DNA of 64,000 nt from Bradyrhizobium sp. 1. Lineage in GTDB: Bacteria > Pseudomonadota > Alphaproteobacteria > Rhizobiales > Xanthobacteraceae. A program made the position numbers and the translations under genes. Location of the stretch: NCBI RefSeq assembly GCF_023073315.1, contig NZ_JADPJH010000034.1, forward strand, positions 410,263-474,262. Direction: 5' to 3'. Of the stretch, positions 63,047-64,000 are shown piece by piece (position 1 is the first letter of the stretch; each line of letters starts with the position of its first letter). A model generated the notes under the pieces. That model did not search any database. It saw only the letters and a list, made by a program, of their open reading frames with translations, and was not told the DNA's origin.

Positions 63047-64000
63047 GTGACTGACACATTCGATTTCGTCGTCGTGGGCGCAGGCTCCGGCGGCTGCGCG
63101 GTGGCAGGGCGGCTGTCGGAGGATACGGCGACGTCCGTGGCGCTGCTCGACGCGGGCGGACGCAACGACAATTGGCGGATCACCACGCCGTTCGGGCTCG
63201 CTCTGCCGTACAGCGCGGCGAACTGGGCCTTCGATACCGTGCCGCAGAACGGATTGAACGGCCGAATCGGCTATCAACCGCGCGGCAAGGGCCTCGGCGG
63301 CTCCTCGGCGATCAACGCCATGGTCTACATTCGCGGCCATCGCGCCGACTACGATCACTGGGCCTCGCTCGGCAATGCCGGCTGGTCCTACGCGGACGTG
63401 CTGCCCTATTTCAAGCGCTCGGAGAACAACAGTGATTTCGACGGCGAATATCATGGCAAGAACGGCCCGCTGCATGTCAACGGACTGCGCTCGGACAATC
63501 CGATCCATGACATCTTCCATCAGGCCGCGCGCGAGGCGCAGTTCCGCATCCGCGAGGACTTCAATGAAGAGGACCACGAAGGGCTCGGCAGCTACCAGGT
63601 GACGCAGCACAAGGGCGAGCGCTGGAGCGCGGCGCGCGCCTATCTGCAGCCCCACATGGACAAGCGAACGAACCTGCGCGTCGAGACCGGGGCGCATGCC
63701 ACGAAAATCCTGTTCGAAGGCGGGCGCGCGGTCGGCATCGAATATGTGCAGGGCAAGCAGACAAGGAGGCTGCGCGCCCGCCGCGAGGTGATTTTGGCTG
63801 CCGGCGCGTTCCAGTCGCCGCAGCAATTGATGCTGTCGGGTATCGGCGATGGCGATGCGCTTCGTGCGCACGGCATTGATGTCGTGCATCATCTGCCGGG
63901 CGTCGGGCGCAATCTGCAGGACCATCCGGATTTCGTGTTCGTCTACGCCTCCGACTATCCGCACCTCGTTCACGCGTCGCTTGGCCGATTGCCGTCCCTG
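63047..64000 (+). CDS. GMC-family oxidoreductase (choline dehydrogenase-like), truncated by window end
   Basis: At least 318 residues, running off the right edge. The FAD site GAGSGG is at residues 11-16, followed by ARx-type loops; RGKGLGGSSAINAMVYIRGHRADYDHW is the first GMC signature and AAGAFQSPQQLMLSGIGD the second. Start taken as GTG 63047 behind GGGGGAAAC; ATG 63032 is the alternative. GMC enzymes oxidise alcohols, sugars or cholines with FAD. Its position after the aldehyde dehydrogenase suggests an alcohol-to-aldehyde-to-acid pair. Confidence 0.87.
   Translation, partial: MTDTFDFVVVGAGSGGCAVAGRLSEDTATSVALLDAGGRNDNWRITTPFGLALPYSAANWAFDTVPQNGLNGRIGYQPRGKGLGGSSAINAMVYIRGHRADYDHWASLGNAGWSYADVLPYFKRSENNSDFDGEYHGKNGPLHVNGLRSDNPIHDIFHQAAREAQFRIREDFNEEDHEGLGSYQVTQHKGERWSAARAYLQPHMDKRTNLRVETGAHATKILFEGGRAVGIEYVQGKQTRRLRARREVILAAGAFQSPQQLMLSGIGDGDALRAHGIDVVHHLPGVGRNLQDHPDFVFVYASDYPHLVHASLGRLPSL

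Overview
The window is high-GC alphaproteobacterial chromosome. Gene content and order match Bradyrhizobium / Rhodopseudomonas-type Nitrobacteraceae: a pim-type dicarboxylate operon, a cou/tar-type hydroxycinnamate locus with pobA, many branched-chain-amino-acid-type (HAAT) ABC uptake genes, an opgC-like gene, an initiator tRNA with rhizobial features, and several families of intergenic palindromic repeats. The genus is inferred from this pattern; no search was run. There is no CRISPR array, rRNA, phage or insertion sequence.

Region 1 (1-15.3 kb). A leftward pimC-like / pimA / pimF operon (acyl-CoA dehydrogenase, acyl-CoA ligase, bifunctional hydratase/dehydrogenase) faces an IclR regulator across a perfect palindrome. 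The regulator is followed by a complete ABC importer (LivG, LivF, LivH, LivM) and three tandem paralogous substrate-binding proteins, each ending in its own terminator. A MOFRL-type glycerate 2-kinase follows.

Region 2 (15.4-33.3 kb). This looks like an uptake and catabolism island for lignin-derived hydroxycinnamates: a MarR regulator (CouR-like), an ABC importer with a fused permease-ATPase, pobA, a TRAP importer (TarPQM-like), a DUF3237 gene, a crotonase (CouA-like), a feruloyl-CoA synthase (CouB-like), a short-chain dehydrogenase, a hydroxybenzoyl-CoA-type thioesterase and a detached ABC binding protein (CouP-like). Three promoters in the island share an (A/G)TTAT-N5-ATAA(C/T) motif, which would make them one regulon. 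A lower-GC toxin-antitoxin pair sits inside, apparently transcribed as a leaderless mRNA from an operator-embedded promoter.

Region 3 (33.3-47.7 kb). Mixed accessory and housekeeping genes: two glutathione-transferase/WYL-regulator modules, a YkgJ Cys-cluster protein, a membrane-anchored orphan TAXI-type binding protein, a cyclic-nucleotide-gated K+ channel, a crotonase, a desaturase/hydrolase operon behind a 31-bp palindrome, a zinc-ribbon metallo-hydrolase and an MFS transporter.

Region 4 (47.7-64 kb). An acyl-CoA synthetase diverges from an orphan ABC binding protein. Then come DUF2059 and OpgC-like genes, a 1017-residue cyclase-AAA-TPR protein with an altered catalytic residue, an unknown protein, a frameshifted nuclease, a PhzF/SDR pair with an ArsR regulator, a MntA/HepT pair whose HepT is locally frameshifted, tRNA-fMet, a coniferyl-aldehyde-type dehydrogenase and a GMC oxidoreductase that runs off the end.
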